DNA of 20,666 nt from positions 1-20,666 of the forward strand of contig JAQGDQ010002370.1 in NCBI GenBank assembly GCA_030141605.1. The letters are read 5' to 3'. The DNA comes from Tubiluchus corallicola (Eukaryota; Priapulida; Priapulimorpha; Priapulimorphida; Tubiluchidae). The notes under the pieces are model-generated. The model was not told the origin of the DNA. It ran no database searches and saw only the letters and a list, made by a program, of their open reading frames with translations. Below, piece after piece: positions 1 through 12,581 of this stretch (its first letter is position 1; every line of letters starts with the position of its first letter). The position numbers were made by a program, and so were the translations under genes.

Positions 1-157
1 AAAACGAAACATCCCTAACCGGGGAGTTGTCAAGCGAGGATTTGCTGTCGTTAAAACGAAACATCGCTGAGCAGGGAGTTGTTAAGTGAGGATTTGAGTC
101 GTTAAAACGAAACATCGCTAACCAGGGAGTTGTTAAGTGAGGATTTACTGTTATGTC
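1..157. repeat. Minisatellite, about 52-bp unit, three copies
   Basis: Three units start at 1, 53 and 104, each opening with AAAACGAAACATC and sharing GGGAGTTGT and GAGGATTT. The array continues off the left edge, so its true length is unknown. It lies in the intron upstream of exon 1; 158-351 is AT-rich intron ending in a pyrimidine-rich acceptor (CTTGTTTTTAG). Confidence 0.85.
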
Positions 158-351
158 TGTAACCCTTCTTCTTTATACTAGGGTGTTTGACCTTCAACTG
201 AGAAACTGATTACATTCCACAAGATGGGATCGAAATGCATTCACTGATTTGATAACAGCTTTAAATTTTAATATTAATTAAGGCAACTAATTAAACCAAC
301 TGATTAACAAATCATTTTTTGTTGATGTTTTCCATCTTGTCTTGTTTTTAG

Positions 352-557
352 GATGGGAAATTTGGAGACACTCCAAAGTTACTTAGCGGAAGCTTAAAAC
401 TAAAACGGGGAAAACAGAGGGAGGACAGTCCTACCGGTCAGTTCAAGAGGCTTTCAGAAGTATCTCTTTCACATTCGCCCCAAAACGGCACCGAGGATCT
501 GCCTATGAAGTGTCCGGGACAAAAACCTGTAACACTTACCTTCAATTTTCAGGACAG
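352..557 (+). CDS. PLCE1: PLCE1 exon 1 of window: region before the EF hands
   Basis: The acceptor TTGTTTTTAG is at 342-351 and the donor AG|GTTAGT follows 557. The reading frame starts in phase 0 and ends in phase 2. It encodes a basic, serine-rich stretch with [12 protein letters not shown], then VTLTFNFQD. This position corresponds to the PH-like region between the CDC25 domain and EF hands in PLC epsilon, but the domain is not recognisable from motif alone. The preceding exon is outside the window. Confidence 0.8.
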
Positions 558-3500
558 GTTAGTTTGTGAAAAGACCGTTTTTGAAACAACATCTAATTTT
601 TTTGCCATTGATGTCCATTAGAGAAGCAGTCCTTCATAATTCTTTGTTTGGGCAAGTTCTGTTTATTGTTTAATACGTGGATGATGTTTAGCAAAGTTTC
701 CTACTGAGGTGTGGATCGAGACAGAGAGTAACGTGAAAGTAAATCCTGTCAGTATATATAGGTATAGGTAACCTATGCAAACTTGGCTTCACAAAACAAT
801 TACTGTAAAATAGGGAGAGATCCAGTGAGTATGCATATTCACTGGACCGAACAATTATACTAGGGGTGAGGTTAGCTAGTAAAATGTAAAAGGATTAGTT
901 AATAGATGGCAGCACCTAAAAATATACAGTTACAATTTCCACAAATACAAATGAGCAGAAGCGCAGTGATCTATCGTAACTTATTTGCTTTTATTTTCCG
1001 ACCTTGTTTTACCAGGAAACCTCTAGCAAGGCGATCAGCTTCAGAAGGAACAGCGCAGAGTGATACAGGTCAGCAAACTGCATTGGATTTTAGTGGTTTC
1101 GTGGAGCTCTTTAAGGCATTTAGTCTGAGATCTCGTAAAGACTTGAAAGACTTGTACGAACAGCTCGTGGAGAATGCAACAACGTCCTCAGTGGAGGAGA
1201 ATGAAGATAACGAAGATTGCATCTCAATTAAAATTAGAGATGAACTCGCCGTCACACGATCTGTGGGTAAGTCATATGTAAACTTTGAACAAGTGTGAAA
1301 CAACTGAAATGGTTTCTATTGCTACTGTTGCTCGTTAGGGCAATTGTGTGTTTCATTTGGTCGTCTGATTAAGATTAGTTGTAGCATGCATGACCCATTT
1401 CATCAAGAATCACCAAGAATGCTCAAACACTCCAATCCAAACATCAAGTCCAGACATAAGTGCTTACATTTGTTGTTTATTCTGTTAAGAATATAGAAAT
1501 GTAAATAAGTGAATTGTTGCATATTTTATGAATATAATAACTCCATATTAGTACATACACAAACGAATTACATAAAGTAGCATTTCACATATACAGTTAA
1601 TTCCAGTAGCTAGTCAAAACTGCAAAAATCATTAAATTAAATAAAAGCAACTTACATCCTTGTCCAAACATTAGAGCACCATTAGAAAACTGGTACAGAC
1701 AATAGACACCAATTGCAACTGCAGACAGCAGGAAACAAAAATTTAGTTAACAAGACACAAATCTATAAACTACATGTCCCAAGACCCAACATATCAAGGC
1801 CAAGTGTCTGCAGCATTTCACAAAGCCAGGTACCTAAAGTCATCAACCATGAAATCACCTGACAGGTAAGTTGAGGTAACTGCCTGCTGGCCTCAGAGGG
1901 CAGCACTGTCCAGTACATTAGTTATCTTTATTCCAGCCAAGACATTATTTTAATTACACTAGAAATACTGTATGCAATGCTCACGCAAAAGCAAACTTAT
2001 CTGGTGTCACCTTACACGAACATAATGAGAAAAATGCATTTTTTCAGGTCTCATAACACGAAACACGCCTGATGATTATGCCGGGTTAAATCAGCAGTCG
2101 AAGGTATTCGATGCCATCGCCGTTGCCAGCATTGTTGCTAACTGCGCCGGTGTCGAGACAGCTAAAGGAATGAACATCAGTTTGCACGAATTTCAAAAGT
2201 TTCTTCGGGTTTATCAAGGAGAAGATTTGAATGAAAAAGAAGTGCTGGCGTTAATTCATGTGAGTTACAAATCATCAGTATTTTTAAAGGAAAACTGGAT
2301 GATTGTTTAGACTCAATCTCATTTTAATATGCTGTCCAGAATATATGTTTTCTTGTTTATAAAACTTATATTTGAATAATTAGCTTAGAAACTTCATTAA
2401 TGGCAACCAAACACAGCTATTGCTTACATCAGAAACTAACCACAGTTTGTGCAATGGCAGGCATCTTCCCTTGCACATCAAGCACATTTGCATAAGTGTT
2501 ACAGTATACAGTACTGTGTAAATGTATGATGTCACGAAAATATGGGTATAACATCATATGACATCAGAAACTAACACTGCAGTTAATGATCATGCTTATC
2601 ACGGCACCGCCGTCTATTGGTCGGCCACACGAATGTGACAAAAAAGCGCCGCTGCCAATCTTAGTAGATTCACTGAGCCGTGCGTAGCTTTGAAAGTTTA
2701 ACGCAATTTGAGTATCCGAAGTAATTATTATTTAATCTAAGCTTTCATTTAAAATAAGCTACTGTAGTTTTCAATATTTTAGAGCATTCTTTATTCTGAA
2801 CTAATGTTTACACAGTTTTCCTTTAAGAAACACCAAACGGCGATTCGCTGATTTAATGTTCCCTTCAAGATAAGTTGCAGCACTGATTATAGAAATATAT
2901 AACAAGTTTCTAACACAATTGTCCGGTTTTTTTAAGTGTAACGTCTGCCCTTAGGTTTTATTGATTTTATTTGTTCTATGTAATGCTAAGTATTGTAACT
3001 ACATTGTCTAACGCAAATGCCTGGTGTTTTTTGTGCAGTGATTTAACATGAACAAATTATGGTGGGTTTTATTAGTTTACAGCTGCTTTTCCTCTGTGAT
3101 CTGACCGTATTTGTTGGTAAGCTGTGCATTTCAGTGAAGAACAGGCTGTTCCATCTAAGTAAAACAACTTACTCGCAATTAACAACAAGTATACATGAAT
3201 AGCAAGTAAATATTTTATATAATTAACAGGAAACTTGTAGTCTTACACGGAGCTTCATTTCTTGCATAAAAACCCCCTTCTCGTAGACCCCCAAATCTTT
3301 TTCCTCAGATGTGTTCGGATAACCCGTCTCATTTAGTGCCACAATACTAACCTGCATTTTTTTTACGAATAAACCTTTTCACAGTTTCGTTGCCCGCACG
3401 CGCAGTTGCTGTAGGTCAAAGGTTAAGTGTATCACAGCAACGCGTCGTAACTACAACCGCCACTTGACATGTGGGTAAAGCAAAGCTGTTTGCTGCATCA

Positions 3501-6500
3501 GTTCAATAACTTCAATTGTTTTATGTGAAATTATGTATTGGACTATGTAGTGTGATTTACTAGCAGGATCTTGCCTTGGAACAAGAAAAAATGAACCAGG
3601 TAAGGTTCTAGCTATTTGTTAAACTGTTACTTTTACAATAGTATGGGCTGAGAGGTGTTATCAAGTGTACACAAATTTGCTGTCTTGTACAGTTAACCTT
3701 TGACCTTCTAACGATCATCATCAATTGCTGGAACTGTGAAAAGGCTTATTGTTTTGTAAAGGATGTGTTTTGTTTTTCTAAGCTGTTCATTTTTCTTATA
3801 GAGACACGAAGCTAAATTAGCAAACCGAGAACGCAGTCAGTTGTCATTTGAAGGATTTTCTCGATTCTTAATGGATAAGAGAAACTATGCCTTTACACAC
3901 TTGAAGTCTTCCAAAGATGAACTAAGCCATCCACTGTCATATTACTACATAGCGTCTTCTCATAATACATATCTTACTGGCCATCAGCTTAAGGGAGAGT
4001 CATCCGTTGAAATTTATAGCCAGGTTCGTAGTATTTTGACAAACATTTTGATCTTTTTGACATTATTAAAATTCATTCAGGGGCGTATTAAGATATTACA
4101 ATTTCCTAGGTTTATAGTGCAGTCCTGCCTATCTCTGTTAAGGATTTATTGTTATTTATATATTAAGCTCAAAATACAACTACTTGTGGTGTATTAGTAA
4201 CATTATTACTTACGTATTTAGTCTTAATTACATATATTCGCATAAAGCTTATTGTGATGCAGTACCTTTAATGTAGTAATTGTACTTGTTTATTACATAG
4301 CCCTTATATAAAGGTGGGCTCAGTAACTGCTTGTGGTGTGTTATACAATGTGTGCTATATATGAATGGATGTGCATTTTCTGAGGAGAATGAAATTTTTT
4401 TAACGGTGGGCCACTAAAATCTGGCACAATAGACTACAGTCTAGATAGACTATTAGTACAATGCCTCTGAACTCATTTGTTGTAGCCTAACCATAAATTA
4501 AGCGTTAATATTTGCTATAATTACTAAATTCATTCTATTTACATGTAACAACGTAGTACAACTGTATTAAACTACTTCATCGTCGTCATCGCTATATTTC
4601 TTGTCACAATGTTGCCAGCCATACCAGTTTAATTATTAGTTAAAGTTTAGAGAGCTTGACTGCAGACCAGCCATGTTGCAGAGTACACATTCAGACATAC
4701 AAAATGATAAAAAGTTTAACTTTGTTATTATATGTGCCTGGGAATACGTCATTTGCAATCACTGACGATGGATACTCATTTTTTTTAAATAATTAACAGG
4801 TGTTATTACGAGGCTGCAGGTGTGTTGAGTTAGACTGTTGGGATGGTGATGATGGCAACCCTGTGATCTATCACGGACACACGTTTACATCGAAAATTTC
4901 ATTTCGGGTAAGTTTTCATACCAAATAGTTTCCACAAAAAACATAAAACGTGCTTTCACAACAATTTATTGTAATCAGAGGTTTGGCAAGACCGTGCTTG
5001 TTAAAAACTGTTTGATTGAAGATGGAATGATTGTTATGAAACAGCATGATTATTATTGTCGTCTGTTTTATAGGCGGTTATCGAGGCTATCAATAAGAAT
5101 GCATTCGTAACATCTCCATATCCTGTGATATTGTCAATAGAAAACCACTGTAGCTTACAGCAACAAGTTAAAATGACGCAAATATTTACGGTAAGTGAGA
5201 TTCTAGATAAAAAAGTGTATTAGTCATAATCAAAACGTGTCAAAAAAGCGTATTATTCATAATCGAAATGTGTCAGTGGTAAATAAATAAATACAAACTA
5301 AATAGACTTCATAATAAATTTCTGTGGCAGTTTTTTTATAATATTTTAAGTTAAAACTCCGGACGTCCTTCTGGGTTAGCTGATATTATATTTATTTTAA
5401 TTGCTTCTGCTACTTAGACTGTCTTCGGCGACAAGTTGGTGAGAAATTTCCTCTTCGACTCCGACTTTGCGGACGACCCTAATTTGCCATCCCCCGAACA
5501 GCTGAAATATAAGATAATTTTGAAGAACAAAAAGCTGAGAACGATACAGGGCATAGGTCGTGTGCCCTCCTCGACTACGATACAGTCATCTCTTGGTACT
5601 GTCAGCAGCCGATCAAAGGTATTTGCCTATTTTCATTAATTTTAATTTGCATAAAATCAGTGCTACTGCCAGTGTCAGATTTACCATTGTGCTTATGTGT
5701 GCTTAGCGTAGAGCCGCTGGGCCCATTTTCCCGCCAAAAAAATTTTACGATAAATTTTTCAAATTGCAAACGTTCAACTGTTTTTCATAAGTTATAAAAG
5801 TGAAATTGGTCTACAGCATTTGCATAGTTTTAGCCACCATGAGATGTAGTAGTTAATAAAACAGGAGAAAATTCTGGTTGCTTTCCCAAAAGCATTCCCC
5901 GAGCCCCGATAATTCAACAATATGCCTTAAACGTGTTTTAAAAAGTAATCATTGTCCAGATAACACGTAATATTTTACCGGAATTTCCTGAGCATGTATG
6001 CCTGACTGCCTGTGTAGGCTTACCTGGCCTACCTCTTTCAGGGCCAAGTGAGGGGCCTTTTAACCTAATGAGCACAGGGCCTCATCCTAAATCCAGCACT
6101 GGCTACTGCTCAATGATTCTGTGCTTATACCTTCGTAGCAAGTTTTAGTGATTTACTGACAGTGTGATCATTCTCAGAACCACTTTAGTTACGATACATT
6201 GCATTTCTGTTTACATTCCAGACCCAGAAGGCCAATTACATGCGTAATAATAGCATCATCTCTGTCGGCAGTGGTTCTATAAATGACGATGACGATGATG
6301 AGTCAGAAGAAGAAGAATTTGAAGAGGAATTTATTGAAAGTATGGAAGATAAACTTTCCTTCGTGTGTTTGTCCTTATATGGAAAATCCTTATTCCATAA
6401 GACGGACAACCTAACTTAGACAAGAAAAGGTTTATTGGAACTAAGCGAGTTGCGATGTTGATCCCTCCTTGTTAAATGTTTTTTGGACTCTGACAAACGT

Positions 6501-9500
6501 ACAATGTTTTATTTGTGACTCATGTGTCTTGGATTTCTGTAATCAACTGCATTCTAAGCGAATGTTTAAACTCTCTTATCAATTTTTTGAGCCCCAGATT
6601 TGACAGAGATACAGTCATACCTCCGTTTTCAAACGTCTCTGTACTCGTACAAATCGGTTTTCGAGCAGAAAATTCGAGCTGAAATTGTCTCTGCTCTCGA
6701 CCAGAATTTCGGCACTCGGCCAACCGCCAAACACGAGACAAACGCCTGCGCGGCGAGCTGAGTAGAGCAGACCGCGTCCAAGAGTCGCGCACGTGTTTCC
6801 AATCTTGCCTACGTATGCCGTCACACTGCTACGAACACATAAGGCTTTTTCATGCAGGAATAATTATGTTTTTCTTTCTAAGTAATTCTATTATGTTTTT
6901 CTTATCAGTTATATCATATCTACTGTTTGAATAAATATTTTTGCATTATTATATTTCGTTTTAGTAATACTTTACTGTTCATTTGGTGCTTGAGAACGTA
7001 TTATTTGCTTTTACATTATTTCTTATGGGAATAAATGATTCGGTTCTCAACCAAATCGGTTTTCAAACACTTTTTAGGAAGGAATTATGGCCGAAAACAG
7101 GGTATGACTGTAGTGAAAATTCCACCAGAATGCATGTGGGAGCTTAGTTACGCTTAGCAATCTAATTTCCATATGTTCAGTTCATGTAACCTTCTTTGTG
7201 GAGAATATTAGTAACTTACCTACAAAATTACGACTTGACACACGTGAAAGCTGCAGAAAAATATGCTTAGATTTTGCAAGTAAGAGTTGTTGTACCTGAA
7301 GGGATCCATCCTGTTCTATAGCATTTAAATTTCTTTCTTGGATTGCCATAGAAGGGCAGGCATCCTGTTTAGCACAATGTTTTTTTAATTATTTTTTGTT
7401 CACGGAATCATCATTATGCAATTTTACAGATGAAAGAGAGCTGCTTAGTGGTAACCGGACATCCATGTCTGACTCTTTGCCTGCAAATCTCATTCAGGAT
7501 GACGATAAGCCACCAAACAAAGCGAAGAACCATCGTTCTGACTCGCAGTCAAGTACAGAAAATATTCCATGTTCGAGACAGGTCAGTCTAGAAACTATTG
7601 CTGCACATGACAATACTTGAAGGTGAAGAGAAATTCGTATTATATGCAGTTTACACTATGTTCTTGTAACATGTTTCCATGTTTTTCAGGGTTCAGAAAC
7701 ATTTCAAGACAATTCAAGGTCAAAGACTAAAGGAAGTACTAAAGAGCTGCCAACACCCTCGTACCGTGATGCCGATTCAGACATAGACATTCAGTTTGAT
7801 GATGATACACCAGTGGGAAAGTCAAAGAAGCTGCAGAGTCAGATTGCACCAGAACTTTCAGACTTGGTCATTTATTGCCAAGCTGTCAAGTTTACAGGTA
7901 TTTGGTCATTTATTCCCAAGCTGTCAAGTTTACAAGTATTTGTTTATTTATTGCCAAGCTGTCAAATTTACAGGTAATTTGTTATTTATTGCCAAGCTGC
8001 CAAGTTTACAGGTAATTGGTTATTTATTGCCAAGCTGCCAAGTTTACAGGTAATTGGTTATTTATTGCCAAGTTTACAGGTACTTGGTTATTTATTGCCA
8101 AGCTGTCAAATTTACAGGTAATTGGTTATTGAAAATACAGATTGGTTCTTGCTCTCTGTTTATTCTCACAGAATGCCACTATGTCCATAATGTTCTTCCA
8201 TGCAAAGATCACTGATATATCTGTTATTTTTTGAGATGTGAGCTGTTGTTTTTTCCTTTATTTAATCTCATTATTAAAGCTGTCATAAAACACATTTTTC
8301 ATTTGTTGATATAGGTTTACTTGGTAGTCCAAATAACTCTATCAAACAAAAACCAATGAAAGGTAAAGAGAAGAAAGCTTTGCGCTCATCTAGCCTGAAT
8401 AATTCTCCAGCTCCGAGCACTCCTCCGCTGCACAATGCTTTTGGTGAGTTTGCCTAGATACGCTCTTTGCTGTAAATGGGTGGCATTGTAGTATGGTGTG
8501 TGCTATCATTTGCATGCTAATCTAAGCATTTCTTGTGTAAAATTCATTCGTAGAATGTTGCAAGACTGGCAAAATGTTGCAAGTCTTTGGCAAGCTAAAG
8601 CATTCTGTAAAGTACAGTATACGACGATGATGTCGTTGGCAATGATACTGCTGCTGTTGATGATGATGATTGTTTTTGATGGTGTCAATAATACATGATA
8701 GTGTTATTACTTACAGGTGAGCACCAAAGCAGAACAGAACTAGATTTATTGCAGCTGGGCCGAGCGAGCAAGAGACGGGGAGGACCAGCCCCTTGTCATA
8801 AAGTTTCTTCCCTGAATGAAAACATGGCTAAGAAATTATGTCGAAAACATCCACTGGGAGTCATTGCATATCCTTTCTATCTATTTATTTAGCCATTTTT
8901 TTATTTTGTTAACCTGTTTGCTTGTTAGTCTGTCTGATCATGCATTAGTCATTAAACTACTGATATACTGAAACTGAGCATCAGTGAGGACCATTCTGGC
9001 TGTAATGACAAGCTATAATACACAATCTTAACTTGTAGTATAAAAATAATTGTGTATAATTAAGATTCTGCTTCATAGCATAAGATTATTGATTTCCTCA
9101 CAGTTTTAACATAGCAATAATAATAATAATAATAATAATATTTAATTGCTTAATAATAATTATTATTATAATTAACTTAATAATTAATAATGTAATAATT
9201 AACAATATTAACTTTAATAATACTGTTAATATTATTGTTAATAAATCTCATGCTTAAATAGAAACAATAGTGCAGTGTATCGTAGACTTATCCTTTGTGA
9301 AAAGCGAAAGTGTTTTTATTGCTCTTTCTTACCGCTTGGGGGCAGTGGTGGCAAAAGCCATTCGCCTTCATAAAGAATTTTTTGGACAATGTCAAAGAGC
9401 GTTTACAATAGTAGCGCAACGTTACCCTGCTGGATGAATTGGGGACATTTTATGGGCAAAAGTACAGCGTCATTGAAGAAGAGCAAGTCTTACAAGTGGG

Positions 9501-10107
9501 TGGTGGAACTGACTTCAACAATATGATAATAATTAACTTTCTGGTTCTTTAGTAACTCAGAAATGCTCAGGGTTAAACTCATGAAACTCATAGAACACAT
9601 GCCTCAGAGAAAGGGATTTATTGTTAGTGGTCTGTGATCAGGGTCATAGAGTGAATGTGGTTCTTTCTTTTGGTTGTACCTCTTGGCTTATGATATTTGG
9701 TATGCAATTAGATGTTATCAATGTCTAGTGAACGGTTGAGTGTGAGTCAGCGGGCAAAAACAGAAATTAGAGGTCCCAGATGCACATACCTCTCATTGCA
9801 ACAGTGGCTTATAATATATCAAATGAAAAGTCTCGAAGAAGCAAGTCGAATGGTGTAAGTTCTGCTGAAACTTGTTGACCCAGAATGTCAAGGTCACTGT
9901 CGTATTTTCTGGTTTGTTTCTTGTACCATTTTTAAATGAACTGAATAAATGAACTTTAAATTAACTATCATGACTCATAACATCATCGTACTAACATGTG
10001 TCATTCATGTATTCCTCATCAACATGCTGAATTTCTACCTTTTGCACTATGTCCTCATTCTAGAAGAAAGTGCGTGCGTGCGTGCGTGCGTGCGTGCGTG
10101 TGTGTGC

Positions 10108-10144
<37 letters not shown>

Positions 10145-12541
10145 TGTGCATGCATGCGTGAGAGCGAGTGAGTGTGCAAGAGCGAGCAAGTGAGTGTGTG
10201 AGAGAGATCATCTAATGCACTTTTGTTTTATTTCTCAAATTTCAACTTTACCATTAATCTGGGCAGCACCATCACAAGATTTTCTTCCTGGTGCTGTCCA
10301 GAGGCATACCCGTAGTCTCAATAAAAATTACATATTAATGTTTTTTCTTTGTAAAATTTGTGTTAATTTAATGCTTTCTGTAAAAATTATCATTGTATGC
10401 TCATGGTAAATCTAGCAATAAATTCTATATTTCTAAAACGTAATTGTAACTGCACTCGACTTTGTACTAAGGCTTCCTTAACGTTCACACTCATACAGAG
10501 ATACAACTGATGAGGACCTATCCAGCTGGAATGCGTATCGACTCGTCTAATTTCAATCCAGTTATATTCTGGGCATTTGGCATTCAGCTTGTCGCTCTGA
10601 ATTATCAAACTGACGGTAAGTGGCTTCTCGTTAAACTGTGGCATAGGCAACTTGTTATGGCTTAACAGCTTTGATTTGGGCTGACATAGTGGCATAGGCA
10701 ACTTGCTATGGCTTAACAGCTTTGATTTGGGCTGACATAGTGGCATAGGCAACTTGTTATGGCTTAACAGCTTTGACTTGGGCTGACATAGTGGCATAGA
10801 CAACTTGTTATGGCTTAACAGCTTTGACTTGGGCTGACATAGTGGCATAGGCAACTTGTTATGGCTTAACAGTATTGACTTGGACTGACATAGTGGCATA
10901 GGCAACTTGTTATGGCTTAACAGCTTTGACTTGAGCTGACATAGTCAAATCTAATTGCAAATATAGTTGAATAATTCCATTCTTTGTTTTCAGACATGTC
11001 GCTTCACATCAACACGGCCATGTTTGAACAAAACGGACAGATGGGCTACGTATTGAAACCGGCGCTAATGTGGGATAAAAATCATATCCTTTATAACCGA
11101 TTTAACCCGTGGGATAAAGAGTTTGATGGGATTATTCCCTCAATACTAACTATTACTGTAAGTTGGTTTTTAATTTGTTTATCATTGTGTGTAGATGTTG
11201 GATTAAATTATGAAAGTTTTGCCTAATTAGTTTGCTAAAATGTGCTTACTACCTGATATATAAAATCAGGAGATCACATATTTGTGTTTTACGTGAAAGT
11301 GCTAATCTTACAAGACCTTGCATTCCATAAAAGTTATTGATATTAATACAGTCTAATAGCAAGGATGTTTTATTAATCGGGTAAAGTCAAATACTGCACT
11401 TCATTCTGTTTGAATAAATATTGCTGTTACCTCCTTGGAGAAGCCAAATTTATCACAAGAAAATCAGCATTACGTTGTTGTAATAACAAATTTGATTGAT
11501 TTGTCCTTTAATTATACATACAGGTGATATCGGGTCAGTATGTTTGTCAGGGAAATTACACTGGTAGTCCAATGGTAGAAGTGGCAATTATAGGTTTACC
11601 TGCAGATTGTAGCTACCAGAAGACGAAGACTCTGCTAAGGAATGCCATCAATCCCATTTGGAATGATACATTTACATTCAAAGTGAGTTATTTCCATTTA
11701 ACATAAATCATTAAGGGAAAACCGGATGATTGTGTAAACATTAGTTCAGGATAAAGAATGCTCCAAAATATTGAAAACTACAACAGCTTATTTTAAATCA
11801 AAGCTCAGATTAAATAATAATTATCTCGGATACTCAAATTTTGTTAAACTTTCAAAGCTAAGCGCAGCTCACAGAATCTACTAAGACTGGCGATGGCGCC
11901 TTTTTGTCACAAGCGCGTGGCCGACAAATAGAAGGCGGTACCGTGATAACCATGATCATGAACTGCAGTGTTAGATTCTGACATCGTATTATGTAGAGCC
12001 CATTTTCGTGACATCACGCGTTTAAGCAGTACTGTAACACTTATGCAAATGTGCTTGACGCGCAAGGGAAGATGCCTGCCATTGCACAAACTGTGGTTAG
12101 TTTCTGACATAAGCAATAGCTCTGTTCAGTTGCTGTTAATTAACTTTCTCAGCTAATTATTCAAATATAAGGAACAATTGTTAAGTTTTATAAGCAAAAA
12201 AATGTATATTTTGGACAGTAAATTAAAATGAAATCGAGTCTAAACAATCGTCCGGTCTTCCTTTAGAAGTTCTAGCAGCTGTAGTTATTGATTTCTTGTA
12301 CTGTAAGAGACCTGCGCAAATACACTTTTATGCAGATTGCTTTAGTATGTCATGTAATAATTAAGGATCTGCACATTTCTTTAGTCAAGCTTTCTTATCT
12401 TGCTCAGATGGTGCATCAATATTTAGTAATGCTCTTCAACTTTCAATCGTGGCATGTTTTCTCAGTGTAAATTGCTAATATCTCATCTAATATTATCATA
12501 TTGGAAAACATTTCTTAAACTGGTGACTACTACATATGCAC

Positions 12542-12581
<40 letters not shown>

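Larger units (their letters stand above)
8868..10490 (+). other. Intron 12, U12-type AT-AC intron
   Basis: The intron starts ATATCCTTTC, the full U12 5' splice site consensus. A perfect U12 branch site, TTCCTTAAC, lies at 10474-10482, and AC at 10489-10490 is 9-10 bases further on. No pyrimidine tract separates them, as expected. This junction joins GC+T (Ala) and gives 11 residues between LCRK and QLMR, the same number as I recall for vertebrate PLCE1, with an His-Thr pair also shared. Inside are an AAT microsatellite and a GT-rich array. Confidence 0.88.

Noticed and set aside
1640-1925. Possible nested minus-strand gene with hydrophobic codons in intron 2
   Set aside because: The frame is about 50 codons, interrupted by stops, with no recognisable motif; I could not support splice sites.
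4024-4197. Extension of exon 4 to a stop at 4197
   Set aside because: Homology breaks exactly at the donor GTTCGT and resumes at 4800, so it is intron read-through. A truncated isoform by intron retention cannot be excluded but has no support.
6520-6824. Two overlapping minus-strand frames
   Set aside because: They lie inside or next to the MITE at 6612-7110 and resemble no transposase or other family.
7796-8053. An 85-codon plus-strand frame over the exon 10 end and its array
   Set aside because: It is out of frame with the PLC exon and is made of the 38-bp repeats.
9996-10193. Cys/Val-rich open frame
   Set aside because: Translation of the GT/CGTG microsatellite.
8860-10500. Ordinary GT-AG intron between GT at 8860 and AG at 10500
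   Set aside because: In frame, but the donor GTCATT and acceptor context are poor, it shortens a conserved-length loop, and it leaves the two perfect U12 motifs unexplained.
10390-10905. A 171-codon minus-strand open frame with a 17-residue repeat
   Set aside because: It is open only because the 51-bp array unit is a multiple of three. It also runs antisense through the conserved exon 13, and shows no known protein features.
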